Source of the DNA: Roridomyces roridus
Lineage: Eukaryota; Basidiomycota; Agaricomycetes; Agaricales; Mycenaceae
Direction of reading: 5' to 3'
Assembly (NCBI GenBank): GCA_029378245.1
Contig: JARKIF010000007.1
Coordinates: forward strand, 682,001-746,000
DNA length: 64,000 bases
Part shown: positions 43,460-54,594 of the stretch, piece by piece
Layout of the letters: each line of letters begins with the position of its first letter
Position numbering within the stretch: position 1 is the stretch's first letter
Position numbers and translations under genes: made by a program
Notes under the pieces: model-generated
Told to the model about the DNA's origin: nothing
Seen by the model: the letters and a program-made list of their open reading frames with translations, nothing else
Databases searched by the model: none

Positions 43460-45102
43460 ATGACCCATACCCCTTCTCTCTCCGGCCCTATCTTCAAGTT
43501 CAGCCGCGAGACCAACTCGGTACGCGTAGAGAACATCCCACAGAATGGTATGTATCCTTTCCCCCTGAATCCTTTCCTCTCCATTCACATCGCGTCAGTC
43601 AATCGCCTGGAGGTGCTCTCGCTCTTTAGTACCCTCATCGGGGACATTCGTACCTCTCAAGACTCGGACGACGCCCTGGAGATCACCTTTTTCACTGGGG
43701 ATTCCGCTCGGTGTCTTGTCTTCTTTTCTCGCATGCCTCCCCTCTAACTCTCAAATCCAGCAAGGCACTCTGCATGAATGGATACAACATCGCAGGATCT
43801 TCTCTGTAAGTAATTTCACGCTTTAGAAACGCGTTTGACGCGTCTTTTCAGCCTTGTCACGCCCATCATCCGTTCAGCCTCTCCTGTCGCGTCTCATGGT
43901 GCTCAACAAGGGCGGCGCGCCGATGCGCGGCGCAATCTATACGTTCTGGGCGTCCCTTTCGGAATGACCAAGTACGTGTATTTCAATCTCAACTCGCATA
44001 TAGTCTTACGTCTTTTCAGCCAATCCCTTGCAGAGACCTTTACCCCCTACGGAATTGTATCGCACTGTGTCATTCTCGCAACCCTTGATGGCGCCTCTCG
44101 TCGGCGTGGATTTGTCGTCATGTCTTCTCACGAAGAGGCCAGACAGGCGATGGCGGCCCTTGGTCGCAACGGCAAGGGAGGAGGCGGTGGTATGGACATC
44201 TCGTGGGCGGTGGTTCAGCGTTCCAAAGGTCTGCCTGCATCTTGCACCATTTTTCGGCCGTTAAACAAGTTATTCAGGCTTTCTGGATGGTGGAGACCGC
44301 GCGGGCGTTGTTCAGCCTCCCACCGCCGCCACTTTGAATAGCGCACCTCCTGTCGTTAGCAGCCAGATACCCACGAGCAATCCCTCTCTGCCCACCATGA
44401 GCATGGTGCCCACGACCACGCTTTTGCTCGCCAATCTGCCGTTGCTCTTGTTTGGATCCGAGGACGACCTGAGGGGTTTAGTATGCCCTTTTGGTACCGT
44501 CAATGTGTTGCGCATCGTCACCTTGCCCACTCGCTCCGCGTCCTCGAAACCATTCCTCCCCGGCTCTGCCTCGACTCCCGCTCCTAGCACCACCGCTGCG
44601 ATCGTCGAGTACGATGCATTGGCAGCCGCTCAGGAAGCCCATCGCGCTCTTGATGGCGAGTCGTACGCAGGTTGCACGGTGCGGGTTGTCTACCTCGTAG
44701 AGGCTGATGCTGGTCCTGGGTCTGCGCCCGAGTCTCCGCTTCCCGAGACCCCTACGTTCTCCCCGCAGCTCTCCTTCCCAGCTTCTCTCCTGCCGTCATC
44801 GCGCTGTGCTCCAGCGGTGTCGATGCCCCAGATCGTATTTGACGACCAGAGCGACTATTATGGACATTCGGCGCGTCAGTGGCAAGGAGCACCTGCCTAT
44901 ATGCAGCGTCAGCCCCAGTTCTATCCCTCGCCTTCTTTCCCCCCGATCAACACCTACCCCGTGTATGGCAACAGCATGTTCTCTGGACGGTTCGTGTCCC
45001 CTCTTCTGACCCGTGTATTGCTCATTGCCTAACTGTAGTTGGATTCCCGACACGATGTATGCTCGCGCCCCGTTGAGCCGTGACGTGGGCTTCTATGTTT
45101 GA
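43460..45102 (+). CDS. RNA-binding protein with multiple RRM domains
   Basis: ATG at 43460 (MTHTPSLSGPIFKFSRETNS); divergent from the RAD51 paralog with 148 bp between. After several short introns: VNRLEVLSLFSTLIGDIRTS (degenerate first RRM), then RRNLYVLGVPFGMTNQSLAE plus CVILATLDGASRRRGFVVMSS (canonical RNP2/RNP1 second RRM), then TTLLLANLPLLLFGSEDDLR and AIVEYDALAAAQEAHRAL (third RRM). The C-terminus is Pro/Tyr/Gln-rich (SPSFPPINTYPVYG) and ends DVGFYV with stop at 45100-45102. Probably a cytoplasmic or nuclear mRNA-binding protein of the Mei2/Whi3-like sort; the exact orthology is not determined. Confidence 0.8.
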
Positions 45103-45810
45103 AGACGCTTCTATCCCTACAACGGATTCTTGCTTGATTACTCCCCGACTGCTCGCATCGCTGCTTGGTTAGGCCTCTTTCTCCCCGAACAAGACGAAAC
45201 GAAACGTGAATACGAGATGCTTATGATTCTGTGCCCCTGCTACTGCAATTCGCCTCGGATGGAACCAATCAAAGGAAGATACTCCCCTGCACATTACTAT
45301 CTGGATTACTATAGGATATGGGTTAATTCAGCCGATTCTCGTGCGTTTTTTATCTGTACTTCGGATCGAATGCTGATGCTGCATAGGGTTACAAGATGCA
45401 AAGACCTCCAACTCGAACCTGCTTGTCTCGTCCTTTCAACGCTCTACTTGCCATCATCACTCGCCACGAAACGGACAGACACTCTCCGCGATACCTACCT
45501 TCTCCTAATGGTAGCTTTTCTCTCTTCCGTCGAGGAATGATGCTTACCGTGAATGTAGCGAAACCTCGACTACCTCGACGTGCTAGTTGCCTCTGAATCC
45601 CTTGCTCTGTTGTCGTACCCAGCGAGGTATTTAGAATTATTTTGTCGGCCGATTCCCGGTGTTTCTGACCTACGTATCTTGTCAGGTCTGTCGTCAGCTC
45701 TGTAATGCCCCAAGATGTACTTCTTTTTGAATAATGATAGTAATACTTTCGTGAGCTGAACATTGTGGAAAATCTGAGCTTGCGAAAGCATTGTACACCA
45801 AATCTTTTAT
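45103..45810. other. Intergenic, convergent gene ends
   Basis: About 0.7 kb between the RRM gene and ASA1. Only short open frames without motifs; presumably 3' UTRs and terminators. Confidence 0.6.
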
Positions 45811-47179
45811 TCAAGTCTTCTCGAAACTGATCAACGCCCATAACGATACCCTATGGTCCTTGGAGCCCGCAGCGAGCCACCGCCCTCGGGCTTCCCGCTC
45901 TGCAGCACTCATCTCTTCATCTTCGTCTTCATCGTCTTCACCGGTAGTAACATCCACGGAACGCGCGAATTCAAGCGCCTGACACCCAGTCTTGTGGTAC
46001 CGCAGCGTTCCGAGGGGCTTGAGGTTTTTTGTAGAGTAGAGACGAATTCTGAGAAAATCTAAACATTTGTTGACAAGAACACAAGTGGCCTACCGCCCAT
46101 CCCATCCGCCGATTGCACACACGCGTCCATCGTCGCGGATTGCGATGCAGCCGTTGCCTGGGTGTGTAGTACGGTGAATCACGCCTGCTGATTCTTGATC
46201 TCGTGCATCGAGGGAATACCGGCCTACGAGGTGGTCCGCAGAGACGGTCAGTGCGAGTTTGTTGTCACGAGACACGCGCATCGCCATGACTTGAGTGCAG
46301 GTCAGAACCTAAGCTTCTGGGGGTGGTGGAAAGACGCACTGGCTTCGACATGGAGTTTCGAGTTCCAAATGACCTCCCAGCCACGGCCTTCAATGGAAGT
46401 CTCTAGGCCCGTGCCGCTGCCTACAAATCGCCTTAGAGCGACGCTCCCATCCTCGTAGGCACAAATCAGCCGTAGCTCCCCCGCTGCACGCGCTGACGAC
46501 CCTTCAGAAGGCGGCAAGGCGCGGAAGAGGTGCATTGCCATGATGAGCCCGGTGCGCATCCCGTCGCGCCCCTCGAGAGAGAAGATGTGTTGGGTACGCT
46601 GCGTGCCTATGGAGGCGTGGATACGCTTCTGGGAGGGTAGTTCCCATACATCTGCCTACACGTATGAACAAGGCGATACTCCAAGTGCAGGTAGGCACAC
46701 CTCGGAGGATTCGACAAGATTGGGTAGCGCAATTAAAGCTGATTCCGAGTCCGATTGTGGGAGGAGGGAAAAACGGCAGTAGTTGAGCGCGTTGACATCC
46801 AAAGAATAACATAGTGTAGGAGGCGGTAACCCAGACATGGAGGCTGACCCTCCGACGCGTGGGAGATCCTCAACGCGGTTCCAAACGTGAAGCTTGTGGT
46901 CGCGTGAGTGACTAGAGTGAGTGAGTGCACTACTTTTTAGTGCCTATTGAAAGTGGCGGACGTGATGATTTTGAAGCCCCATTCTTGGACGCCGAGGATT
47001 CCGTCGGTGTGAGCAGCCCAAGTCACGATGGGACGAAGAGTACGCGTAGATGTGACGACAATCAGTCCCGACGCGTCTCCAGAGTAGAGCCGTTCATTAT
47101 CGTCTGAGAAGAAGAGGGCTGAGACGTCCGAGGAGTGGGTCCGAAGGAGATGAGAAGGCGACGCTGGGGGTAGAGCCAT
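45811..47179 (-). CDS. ASA1: ASTRA-associated protein 1 (WD40)
   Basis: ATG 47177-47179 (MALPPASPSHLLRTHSSDVS). WD-type repeats follow: ALFFSDDNERLYSGDASGLI, WAAHTDGILGVQEWG, YSLDVNALNYCRFSLLPQ, ALIALPNLVESSEV, FSLEGRDGMRTGLIMAM, LICAYEDGSVALRRF, VMAMRVSRDNKLALTVSADH, CIAIRDDGRVCAIGGWDGR, then LYSTKNLKPLGTLRYHKTGC, an acidic insert (DDEDEDEE), WLAAGSKDHRVSLWALISF and stop at 45811-45813. This is the arrangement of Asa1, a subunit of the ASTRA/TTT-linked complex that helps assemble PIKK kinases. Several short introns; no breaks seen. Confidence 0.82.
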
Positions 47180-47249
47180 CAAGTTGATCGCGTGTTCCCA
47201 CGGGCCACACTCACTCCCTACCGCGACCACTCTGGCCGTTCAACGAATC

Positions 47250-47850
47250 ACCGACACGACTCGGAACTTGAATGATTGATTCGAGCACATGAGCCCTGCT
47301 CGACGCCCTTCGGCCCTCAACGCGATTACGCGAAGACGCGTCGTCAAAACTCACTTCAAGACTCATTACACGAAGCCAAAGATGGAATCGGGCTCGAGGA
47401 GCGTTTGATGAACGGTCATACACAGGTGCGTTCCACCAACTCAAATTGCGACGTATTGCGTTCTGTCTAACACTTCTGTCTGTCTGTAGCTTTCTGAACA
47501 CAACAATCCGAAGCCACATGAAGCTCTCGCGCCACCGAGTCAATCGTCATAGTCCGAGAGAGGAGCTGTGCTCGGGTGGCCTGGTTACCTTTAGACCGCT
47601 CCGGTAGCCTCAGCTCTGCCGTTTTTTTCCTTCTCACCTACCTTCGTGAGTTATTACATGCCCATTTTGTTGAAAAGCTCACCTTGGCACCTTCAAGTTA
47701 TGGCCCCATTTGTCTTCTTCGTCGTCGACGCGAGGTGCAGCAGCTTTCTCAAGCGTTGAACTCCATGCGACTGAGGCAGACGGAACGCGAGCGGCTAGAG
47801 GGGGAGATCCTGGAGCAGGAGCAATGGAGGAGGCATAGCCTTTAAACGCA
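47250..47850. repeat. Duplicated leader segment, copy 1 (upstream of F-box 1)
   Basis: Shares long near-identical stretches with 51650-52315: CGGTCATACCCAGGTGCG-like, CCACCAACTCAAATTGCG, TTCTGTCTAACACTTCTGTC, GTGAGTTATTACATGCCC, ATTTTGTTGAAAAGCTCACC, GCAGCAGCTTTCTCAAGCGT. Near its end is a coiled-coil-like frame (EVQQLSQALNSMRLRQTERE). It marks the left edge of a segmental duplication that carried an F-box gene. Confidence 0.8.
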
Positions 47851-47954
47851 CAATTGTAACCTCCACCCGAGATAGGCGCTCGTCAGGCGCTCAATCACTT
47901 TCACGTCGTTCTCCTCCCACCACGCTCATATCCGCCGCGATTGCTGCTCATATC

Positions 47955-49616
47955 ATGGATTCTCCCTTGGCCGCCAAGCTAGGCACCAACTACTGTCCAA
48001 CCGCAGAAGAGGCAGTCGAAATTCAAGCCTTCTTGGCGCAACCTCTTCGCCAAATGAAATGCCTTGATAGCAAAATCGCCGACCTACAGCACGCTCTCAA
48101 CAAGTTACTTGAGGAGCGCGAGGGCCTGGGCTCCATTGTGCAGTCGCACGAAGCCCTCCTCTCGCCTATTCGGCGCATGCCAGCAGATATCATGCACGAA
48201 ATATTCCTGGCGTGTCTCCCCACCCATCGAAACTGTGTCATGGACGCGAGCGAGGCGCCGCTTCTCCTAGGGCGTGTATGCAGCGCCTGGAGGACACTTT
48301 TGCTTACGACCCCTCGCCTCTGGGCGAGCCTGCATATTGTGGATCGCGGGGAGCCGCCTCAGCAGGCGGAGTCCCAGCCTGATTCCGACATTGAGTATGT
48401 GCCGTGGCCCGTTGCTCCTCAGGAACCAAGGGCTGCACTGGTTGTGGACGCTCTCCGAGCATGGCTAGAACGGGCTGGTCAGTGCCCACTATCCCTTTCG
48501 CTGCAATATGACCCCGAGTTTGGTTATCCGCCGTCCCAGTCTATCATTCAGACCATCTTTTTACTGGCTTCCCGTTGGCAACACATCCATTTCGCAGCCA
48601 CTGGTCCGGTCTTCCAGGAGCTAGTACAGCTCAGCGCTGCCGATGTTCCGGAGCTACAGAACGCCACACTGCGGAGTTATGAGGATGGATGGGAGTCGCC
48701 TGGCTTCGCATGGAACTCCTTGTCATTCCTTGCCGGTCCCAAAGTTGAAGCTATCGCGGTTTCTGGGGCAGACCTTGACGTGTCTCAGCTACCACTCGAG
48801 TGGAATCGCCTCACATCCCTGTCAAATCTTGCAGAAGTGCACATGGATTGGGCGCGGCCGCAGTCCCGTACTACTGTAGAGGCAGTCTTATCCACAATCA
48901 CAAGATGCACTCATGCCCTCAGTCTCTCCTTCGAACTTGCAAACCTGCAAATCACCGGTGAACTTGACTTCGTGGACCACCACCTTCTGCAGTCACTTTA
49001 TCTATCAGGACAGGCCAGCACAACTGCGTCTCTCCTTGACAGGATCGGTTTGCCGCAGCTGAAGGATTTTACGCTTGTAATCGGAGAAGATCCTTGGAGT
49101 GCTCTGAATGTCACGCAGCCGGACTCAGAGTCATCTCTCGTCCGATTCTTGGCCACGCTGCCTCTTCTCGAGAGTCTGTCCTTGACGGCGGGTGTGTTCA
49201 GCCTATCTTCGGTCAAAGAAATATTACTCCATCTCCCGCCCAGTCTCCAACACTTCTACATCCATGCCCCCAGGTCTCAATGGCACCACGGAGGCCCAGA
49301 ATCGGAGGAAGATTTCCTGGCCCCTCTTGTGACGCCCGGGCCAACGATGCCTCTTCCTATCCTCCGTGACTTTGACGTTGCCATCGCCGGGGAAGAAATC
49401 ATTACCGACAACACTCTTCTCCAATTCATTACTGCCCGAGGCTCTACCCTCAAGTGCGTGAAAATCAGCTTTGAGAGGCCGATGCAGTTTGACATCCGCG
49501 ACGCCCTTTCACCCCTGATCGAGAATGGACTTGATTTCGCTGCTACCTATTCACCAGTCAATGTCCACAAATATTCACCGTGGACTGGGTTGCCTGACGC
49601 GCCCAAATCAGTATAA
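47955..49616 (+). CDS. F-box protein 1 of a tandem trio
   Basis: Single-exon, 553 residues, starting MDSPLAAKLGTNYCPTAEEA. A coiled-coil region (MKCLDSKIADLQHALNKLLE) leads into the F-box LLSPIRRMPADIMHEIFLAC, PTHRNCVMDASEAPLLLGRV, CSAWRTLLLTTPRLWASLHI. The rest is irregular leucine-rich repeat-like (VRFLATLPLLESLSLTAGVF, EILLHLPPSLQHFYIHA). F-box proteins bind Skp1 and act as substrate receptors of SCF ubiquitin ligases; the F-box call follows from motif and position, the substrate is unknown. Intact. Confidence 0.85.
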   Translation: MDSPLAAKLGTNYCPTAEEAVEIQAFLAQPLRQMKCLDSKIADLQHALNKLLEEREGLGSIVQSHEALLSPIRRMPADIMHEIFLACLPTHRNCVMDASEAPLLLGRVCSAWRTLLLTTPRLWASLHIVDRGEPPQQAESQPDSDIEYVPWPVAPQEPRAALVVDALRAWLERAGQCPLSLSLQYDPEFGYPPSQSIIQTIFLLASRWQHIHFAATGPVFQELVQLSAADVPELQNATLRSYEDGWESPGFAWNSLSFLAGPKVEAIAVSGADLDVSQLPLEWNRLTSLSNLAEVHMDWARPQSRTTVEAVLSTITRCTHALSLSFELANLQITGELDFVDHHLLQSLYLSGQASTTASLLDRIGLPQLKDFTLVIGEDPWSALNVTQPDSESSLVRFLATLPLLESLSLTAGVFSLSSVKEILLHLPPSLQHFYIHAPRSQWHHGGPESEEDFLAPLVTPGPTMPLPILRDFDVAIAGEEIITDNTLLQFITARGSTLKCVKISFERPMQFDIRDALSPLIENGLDFAATYSPVNVHKYSPWTGLPDAPKSV

Positions 49617-49743
49617 GTAGATGAGTTAGCATTGTAATTGCACACCGCTTGCTCGCTCCAATCATGTAAAATGGAATCGTTGTGGAAAAGTTCGAGATCA
49701 ATCGATCGTGATGGCCTCTTCACCCTTACCCACTGGCTGCACC

Positions 49744-51495
49744 ATGAGATCTCCCTTCGCCTCCTGGCTGGGCACCAACTACTGTCCGACTGTCGGCGAA
49801 ACCGCCGAACTCAAAGCTTTCCTGGCAGAACCGCTCCTCCAAATGAAATGTCTCGAAAACAAAATCACGGGCATGCGCCAAGCCCTCAACAAGTTACTTG
49901 AGGAGCGCGAGGAGCTTCAAACCTATCTGCATGCCCACACAGCCCTCTTCTCGCCCATTCGGCGCATGCCAGCAGATGTAATGCAGGAAATTTTCCTAGC
50001 CTGTCTCCCCACCCATCGAAACTGTGTCATGGACGTGAGCGAGGCGCCGCTGCTTTTGGGCCGTATATGCAGTGCCTGGAGGACACTTTCGCTTGCGACC
50101 CCTCGCCTCTGGTCGAGCCTCCACATTGTGGATCGCGGGAAGCTGCCCGAGGAGTCCGAGCCTGCTCCCGCCGTGTCCGAGTCGGAACCTGACTATCCGC
50201 CTGATCCGTGGCTCGTTGCTGAGGAAAGAAGGGCTGCACTGGTTGCGGACGCCGTCCGGGCATGGCTAGAACGGAGTCGTCAATGCCCACTATCCATTTC
50301 GCTGCACTATGACCTCCAGTCACTGTTTGGTTTACCGCCCTCCCAGTCTATCATTCACACCATCTTTTCACTGGCCTACCGTTGGCAGCACATCCGTTTC
50401 TCGGCCAGTGTGTCCGTCTTCCGGAAGCTGGAACAGCTCAGCGCTGCTGATGTTCCGCAACTAAAGAGCGTCGGACTGCAGTATCATGAGGCTAGCAGCG
50501 AATGGGCCTCGCCCGGCTTCGCACAGTGGGACAACTTGTCATTCCTTTCGGGTCCCAAGGTTGCAGCCTTCGCGGCTTTTGGGGAAGGCCTTGCCTCACC
50601 TCAGCTACCCGTCGAGTGGAGTCGCCTGGCAGCCCTGTCCAATGTTTCTTTTCCAGATGAAAACCCCACTTGGATGCGGGAACCTTCCCGTCTTAGAATC
50701 GATGCAGGCTTGTTGATCATGTCCAGATGCTCTCAGCTCCGCAGTCTCTCCTTCGTGCTTAAAGATCACTTTTCAAACATCCCACGCGTCGGTGAACTCC
50801 CCTTCGTGGACCTCCACCTCCTCCAGACACTGCATCTATCAGGTGATGGTACCCCGTCATCCATCCTTCTCGACAAGATCAACGTGCCGCAGCTCAAGAA
50901 TCTCACACTTAGAACGGACTGGATGACAGAGGATGACAGAGTCTGGTGGGGAAATCACCATACAAATCGTGATTCTTTCTCAGAGCCATCTCTCGTCCGA
51001 TTCTTGGCCACTTTACCTCTCCTAGAGAGTCTATCACTCACGACAAGGAAACTCGGCCCCTCGTCAGTCAAAGAAATATTGCTCCATCTCCCGCCTAGCC
51101 TTCTACACCTTCACATCACCTCGGACAAATCTTTCTCGAGATGGGACACCCCAGATTGGAAGGGGGATTTCCTGGCGCCTCTTGTGACCCCCGAATCGAC
51201 GATACCTCTTCCAATCCTCCGCGACTTTGACATCGTCGTAGCCAGGGAAGAGTTGATCACCGACAAAACTCTTCTCCAATTCATCACTGCCCGGGCCTCC
51301 ACCCTCAAGCGCGTGAAACTTGATTTTGAGAGGCCGATGGACTTTGACATCGTGCACGACGCCGCCCTCTCCTCCTTCATCGAGAATGGACTCGATTTCG
51401 CTGTTACCTATGGACCACCAACTTTCCAGGTCCCCGAATATTCACCGTGGACCGGGTTGCCTGACACACCCGAACCTGTATTATTAACATTGTAA
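49744..51495 (+). CDS. F-box protein 2 of a tandem trio
   Basis: Single-exon. ATG 49744 (MRSPFASWLGTNYCPTVGET) matches the paralogs' start; an in-frame ATG at 49711 would add 11 residues. About 583 residues: coiled coil (MKCLENKITGMRQALNKLLE), F-box (FSPIRRMPADVMQEIFLACL, ICSAWRTLSLATPRLWSSLH), leucine-rich C-terminal region (VRFLATLPLLESLSLTTRKL). Longer and more divergent than members 1 and 3. It starts 127 bp after member 1, so the intergenic spacer is very short. Role: putative SCF substrate receptor. Confidence 0.84.
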   Translation: MRSPFASWLGTNYCPTVGETAELKAFLAEPLLQMKCLENKITGMRQALNKLLEEREELQTYLHAHTALFSPIRRMPADVMQEIFLACLPTHRNCVMDVSEAPLLLGRICSAWRTLSLATPRLWSSLHIVDRGKLPEESEPAPAVSESEPDYPPDPWLVAEERRAALVADAVRAWLERSRQCPLSISLHYDLQSLFGLPPSQSIIHTIFSLAYRWQHIRFSASVSVFRKLEQLSAADVPQLKSVGLQYHEASSEWASPGFAQWDNLSFLSGPKVAAFAAFGEGLASPQLPVEWSRLAALSNVSFPDENPTWMREPSRLRIDAGLLIMSRCSQLRSLSFVLKDHFSNIPRVGELPFVDLHLLQTLHLSGDGTPSSILLDKINVPQLKNLTLRTDWMTEDDRVWWGNHHTNRDSFSEPSLVRFLATLPLLESLSLTTRKLGPSSVKEILLHLPPSLLHLHITSDKSFSRWDTPDWKGDFLAPLVTPESTIPLPILRDFDIVVAREELITDKTLLQFITARASTLKRVKLDFERPMDFDIVHDAALSSFIENGLDFAVTYGPPTFQVPEYSPWTGLPDTPEPVLLTL

Positions 51496-51649
51496 TTGAA
51501 TGGGTGCCTTTTGCCTTGAGCATGTTGGAGACGGTCGAATTGCGTGAGTGTGAACTTTGAAGACAGATGATCACATTTGCCTTGTTTGTCCGCAAAGTTG
51601 GTGGAGTCTGCAGTGGACAACCACCCCCGACTCATCCAACAGTTTCCAG

Positions 51650-52315
51650 TCACCGACCTTGCCGTTGAACCATTCAACGAACGAGTCAGACACAACACGG
51701 AAGTCATGTAAATGAATTGACTCGAGCACACGAGCTCTGCTCGACCCTCTTCGGCGCCTGCCCTCAACGCGAAAACGCATCGTCAAGAACTCACCCGATG
51801 CACCCCTCAAGACTCATGACACGAAGTCAAAGATGGAACCGGGCTCAAGAGCGCGAGAGGAGCGGTTGAATCAACGGTCATACCCAGGTGCGTCCCACCA
51901 ACTCAAATTGCGTTCTGTCTAACACTTCTGTCTGTAGTTTTCTGAGCACGACAATCCAAAGCCCATGGCCAAATGGACGACATGAAGCTCTCGCGGGAGT
52001 GCCCTTTGACGCAACACCAAGTCAATCGTCATAGACCGAGAGATGAGCCGGACAATCTTTACCTTACGACTCCGGTAGCCTCAGCGCCGCCGTTTTCTTC
52101 CTTCTTACCTACCTTCGTGAGTTATTACATGCCCATTTTGTTGAAAAGCTCACCTTGGCACCTTCAAGTTATACCCCATTTGCCTTGCTCGTCGTTGACG
52201 CGAGGTGCAGCAGCTTTCTCAAGCGTTGAACTCCATCCGACTGAAGCAGGTGGAATGCGAGCGGCTAGAGCGGGGGATCCTGGAGCAGAAAGCAGTGGAG
52301 GAGGCTTAGCCTTTA
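51650..52315. repeat. Duplicated leader segment, copy 2 (upstream of F-box 3)
   Basis: Second copy of 47250-47850, in the same orientation, and again directly upstream of an F-box gene. Contains indels against copy 1. In this copy the frame EVQQLSQALNS..LKQVECERL is also kept open. Confidence 0.8.
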
Positions 52316-52410
52316 AACGCACAGTTGTAATGGAACCCGAGATAGGCAGGCGTTCAATCACTTTCACACTGTGCTCACGTCCCTTCACGTCCTCGTCTCC
52401 CACCACGCTC

Positions 52411-54111
52411 ATGTCCGGCGTGATTGGTCACACTGCGGGTTCTCCCTTCGCCTCCAAGCTGGGCACCAACTACTGCCCCACTCCCGACGACACCATCGAG
52501 ATCAAAGCTCTGCTAAGAGAACCCCTTCTCCAAATGAAACGTCTTGACACCAAGATCGCCGAGCTCCAGCAGGCTCTCAACAAGCTAATCGGGGAGCGCG
52601 AGAGCCTTAAAACCCATGTGCAGGCCTACAAAGCCCTCCTCTCGCCCGTTCGGCGCATGCCGGCAGACATCATGCAGGAAATATTCCTAATGTGTCTCCC
52701 CACCCATCGAAACTGTGTCATGGACGCGAGGGAGACGCCGCTTCTTCTGGGACGCATATGCGGCGCCTGGAGGACATTGTCTCTTGGGACTCCTCGCCTT
52801 TGGGCGAACCTCCATATTGTGGACCGCGGAGAGCCGCCTCGGCAGGAGGGGTCTGAGCCTGCTTCCGACTCTGAGTACGCGCCGTGGCCCATGGCGCTTC
52901 AGGAACCAAGGGCTGCACTGGTTGCGGACGCTGTCCGGGCATGGCTAGAACGGGCTGGTCGATGTCCACTATCCATTTCGATGCAATATGACCTCGAGTT
53001 TGGTCATTCGCCATCCCAGTCTATCGCTCAAACCATCTTTTCGCTGGCTTCCCGTTGGCAGCATATCCGTTTTGCAGCCACTGCTCCCGCCTTCCAGGAA
53101 CTGGTACAGCTCAACGCTGCGGATGTTCCCGAACTGCAGAGCGTCGCACTGCAGTGTCATGAGGTTGGATGGGACTCGCCGGGCTTCGCATGGAATTCCT
53201 TGTCATTCCTTGCGGGTGCCAAGGTCCAAACTGTCGCAGTTTCTGGGACAGGCCTTGTCGTGCCTCAGCTACCACTCGAGTGGACTCGGCTGACAACCCT
53301 GTCCAATCTTCCAGACCGATATTTCGCTGGGATGCGGCGGGACTCCCGTGTTACTGTCGACGCAGCTTTGTTGACAATGTCCAGATGCCCTCGTCTCCAC
53401 AGTCTCTCGTTCGAACTTACAACCCTCCCAGTGGCCGGTGAACTTGACTTTGTGGACCACCACCGTCTCCAATCACTTCATCTCACGGGAGATGGCCAGA
53501 CATCCGCGTCTCTCCTCGACAGGATTAGCGTCCCGCAGCTCAAGGATTTCACACTTAGGACGGACTGGATTGATCCCTGGGGAAATCCGCATGCCGGCGG
53601 CCACCGTGATTCTTTCCCAGAGCCATCCCTCGTCCGATTCTTGGCCACTTTACCTCTCCTAAAGAGTCTATCACTCACGACAGGTCCCATCGGCTCGTCG
53701 TCGCTCAAAAAAATACTGCATCATCTCCCACATAGTCTCCAACACCTTCACATCAATGCAGACAAGGGTCACGCCTCAAGGTACTACGCAGCGTCCCAAG
53801 GGGATTTTTTGGCCTCTCTGGCCATGATGCCCGGGTCGACGATAGCTCTTCCTATCCTCCGCGACTTTGATATCGCCATTGCGGGGGAAGAACTGATCGC
53901 CGACGACACTCTTCTCCAATTCATCACCGCCCGGGCCTCCACTCTCAAGCGTGTCAAGATAAACTTTCCAAGGAGGATGGAGTTTGACATCCGCGACGCC
54001 CTTTCACCCCTCATCGAGAATGGATTCGATTTCTCTGTTACCTATTCGCCACCCAAGATCCACAAATATTCGCCGTGGACAGGGTTACCTGATGCACCCG
54101 AAATCGTTTAG
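52411..54111 (+). CDS. F-box protein 3 of a tandem trio
   Basis: Single-exon, 566 residues from ATG 52411 (MSGVIGHTAGSPFASKLGTN). The open frame extends upstream to 51973, but that part is the duplicated leader and is not taken as coding. Coiled coil (MKRLDTKIAELQQALNKLIG), F-box (LLSPVRRMPADIMQEIFLMC, ICGAWRTLSLGTPRLWANLH) and leucine-rich C-terminus as in the paralogs. Closer to member 1 than to member 2. Putative SCF substrate receptor. Confidence 0.85.
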   Translation: MSGVIGHTAGSPFASKLGTNYCPTPDDTIEIKALLREPLLQMKRLDTKIAELQQALNKLIGERESLKTHVQAYKALLSPVRRMPADIMQEIFLMCLPTHRNCVMDARETPLLLGRICGAWRTLSLGTPRLWANLHIVDRGEPPRQEGSEPASDSEYAPWPMALQEPRAALVADAVRAWLERAGRCPLSISMQYDLEFGHSPSQSIAQTIFSLASRWQHIRFAATAPAFQELVQLNAADVPELQSVALQCHEVGWDSPGFAWNSLSFLAGAKVQTVAVSGTGLVVPQLPLEWTRLTTLSNLPDRYFAGMRRDSRVTVDAALLTMSRCPRLHSLSFELTTLPVAGELDFVDHHRLQSLHLTGDGQTSASLLDRISVPQLKDFTLRTDWIDPWGNPHAGGHRDSFPEPSLVRFLATLPLLKSLSLTTGPIGSSSLKKILHHLPHSLQHLHINADKGHASRYYAASQGDFLASLAMMPGSTIALPILRDFDIAIAGEELIADDTLLQFITARASTLKRVKINFPRRMEFDIRDALSPLIENGFDFSVTYSPPKIHKYSPWTGLPDAPEIV

Positions 54112-54594
54112 GTTCAGGAAGGAATCTGTACAATGTAATTGTATACCGCTCTTCAATGAGATTCTTTCGTCGAAACATTTGTATCCAAGAAATCCATGCA
54201 CTGTCCTGGTCCTCTTGGCGTGACGACTTGAATGGCCGCGTTTGCCCATATATCTTGCTCTGTAATAGCATTCAGCCGTGTACAGTGTACAGTGGACTTG
54301 ATGCACTGCAGCACTGCTTCGGAATTACCAGATTTGGACGGAGTAGTTGATCCAGACGTAAAAGCCCGCCCGTTAGACTCAACCTCGTCCTTCACTGTCT
54401 TTTGTCGTGAATATGGCTCGCCCGAGGCCTCCCAGCGTGAGGGCTGTTGTGGCCGGAGTGAACAATCGTTTCGATCAATGTTGCCCAGTAACCACTGCGG
54501 ATCTGACAACACGTGCTGACATACAATCTCTGCGATTTGCTTTCACCCCCGCACGACGCACTCGGCGTACCACTCTCTTTACAAACGAAACATC
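54112..54594. other. Intergenic, no gene seen
   Basis: About 480 bp between F-box 3 and the GH16 gene. Contains GTGTACAGTGTACAGTGGAC, a short palindromic stretch near 54280-54300. No coding signal. Confidence 0.55.

Noticed and set aside
51973..52410. N-terminal extension of F-box protein 3
   Set aside because: The sequence belongs to the duplicated leader segment and is not conserved as protein in the other copy; the conserved start is 52411.
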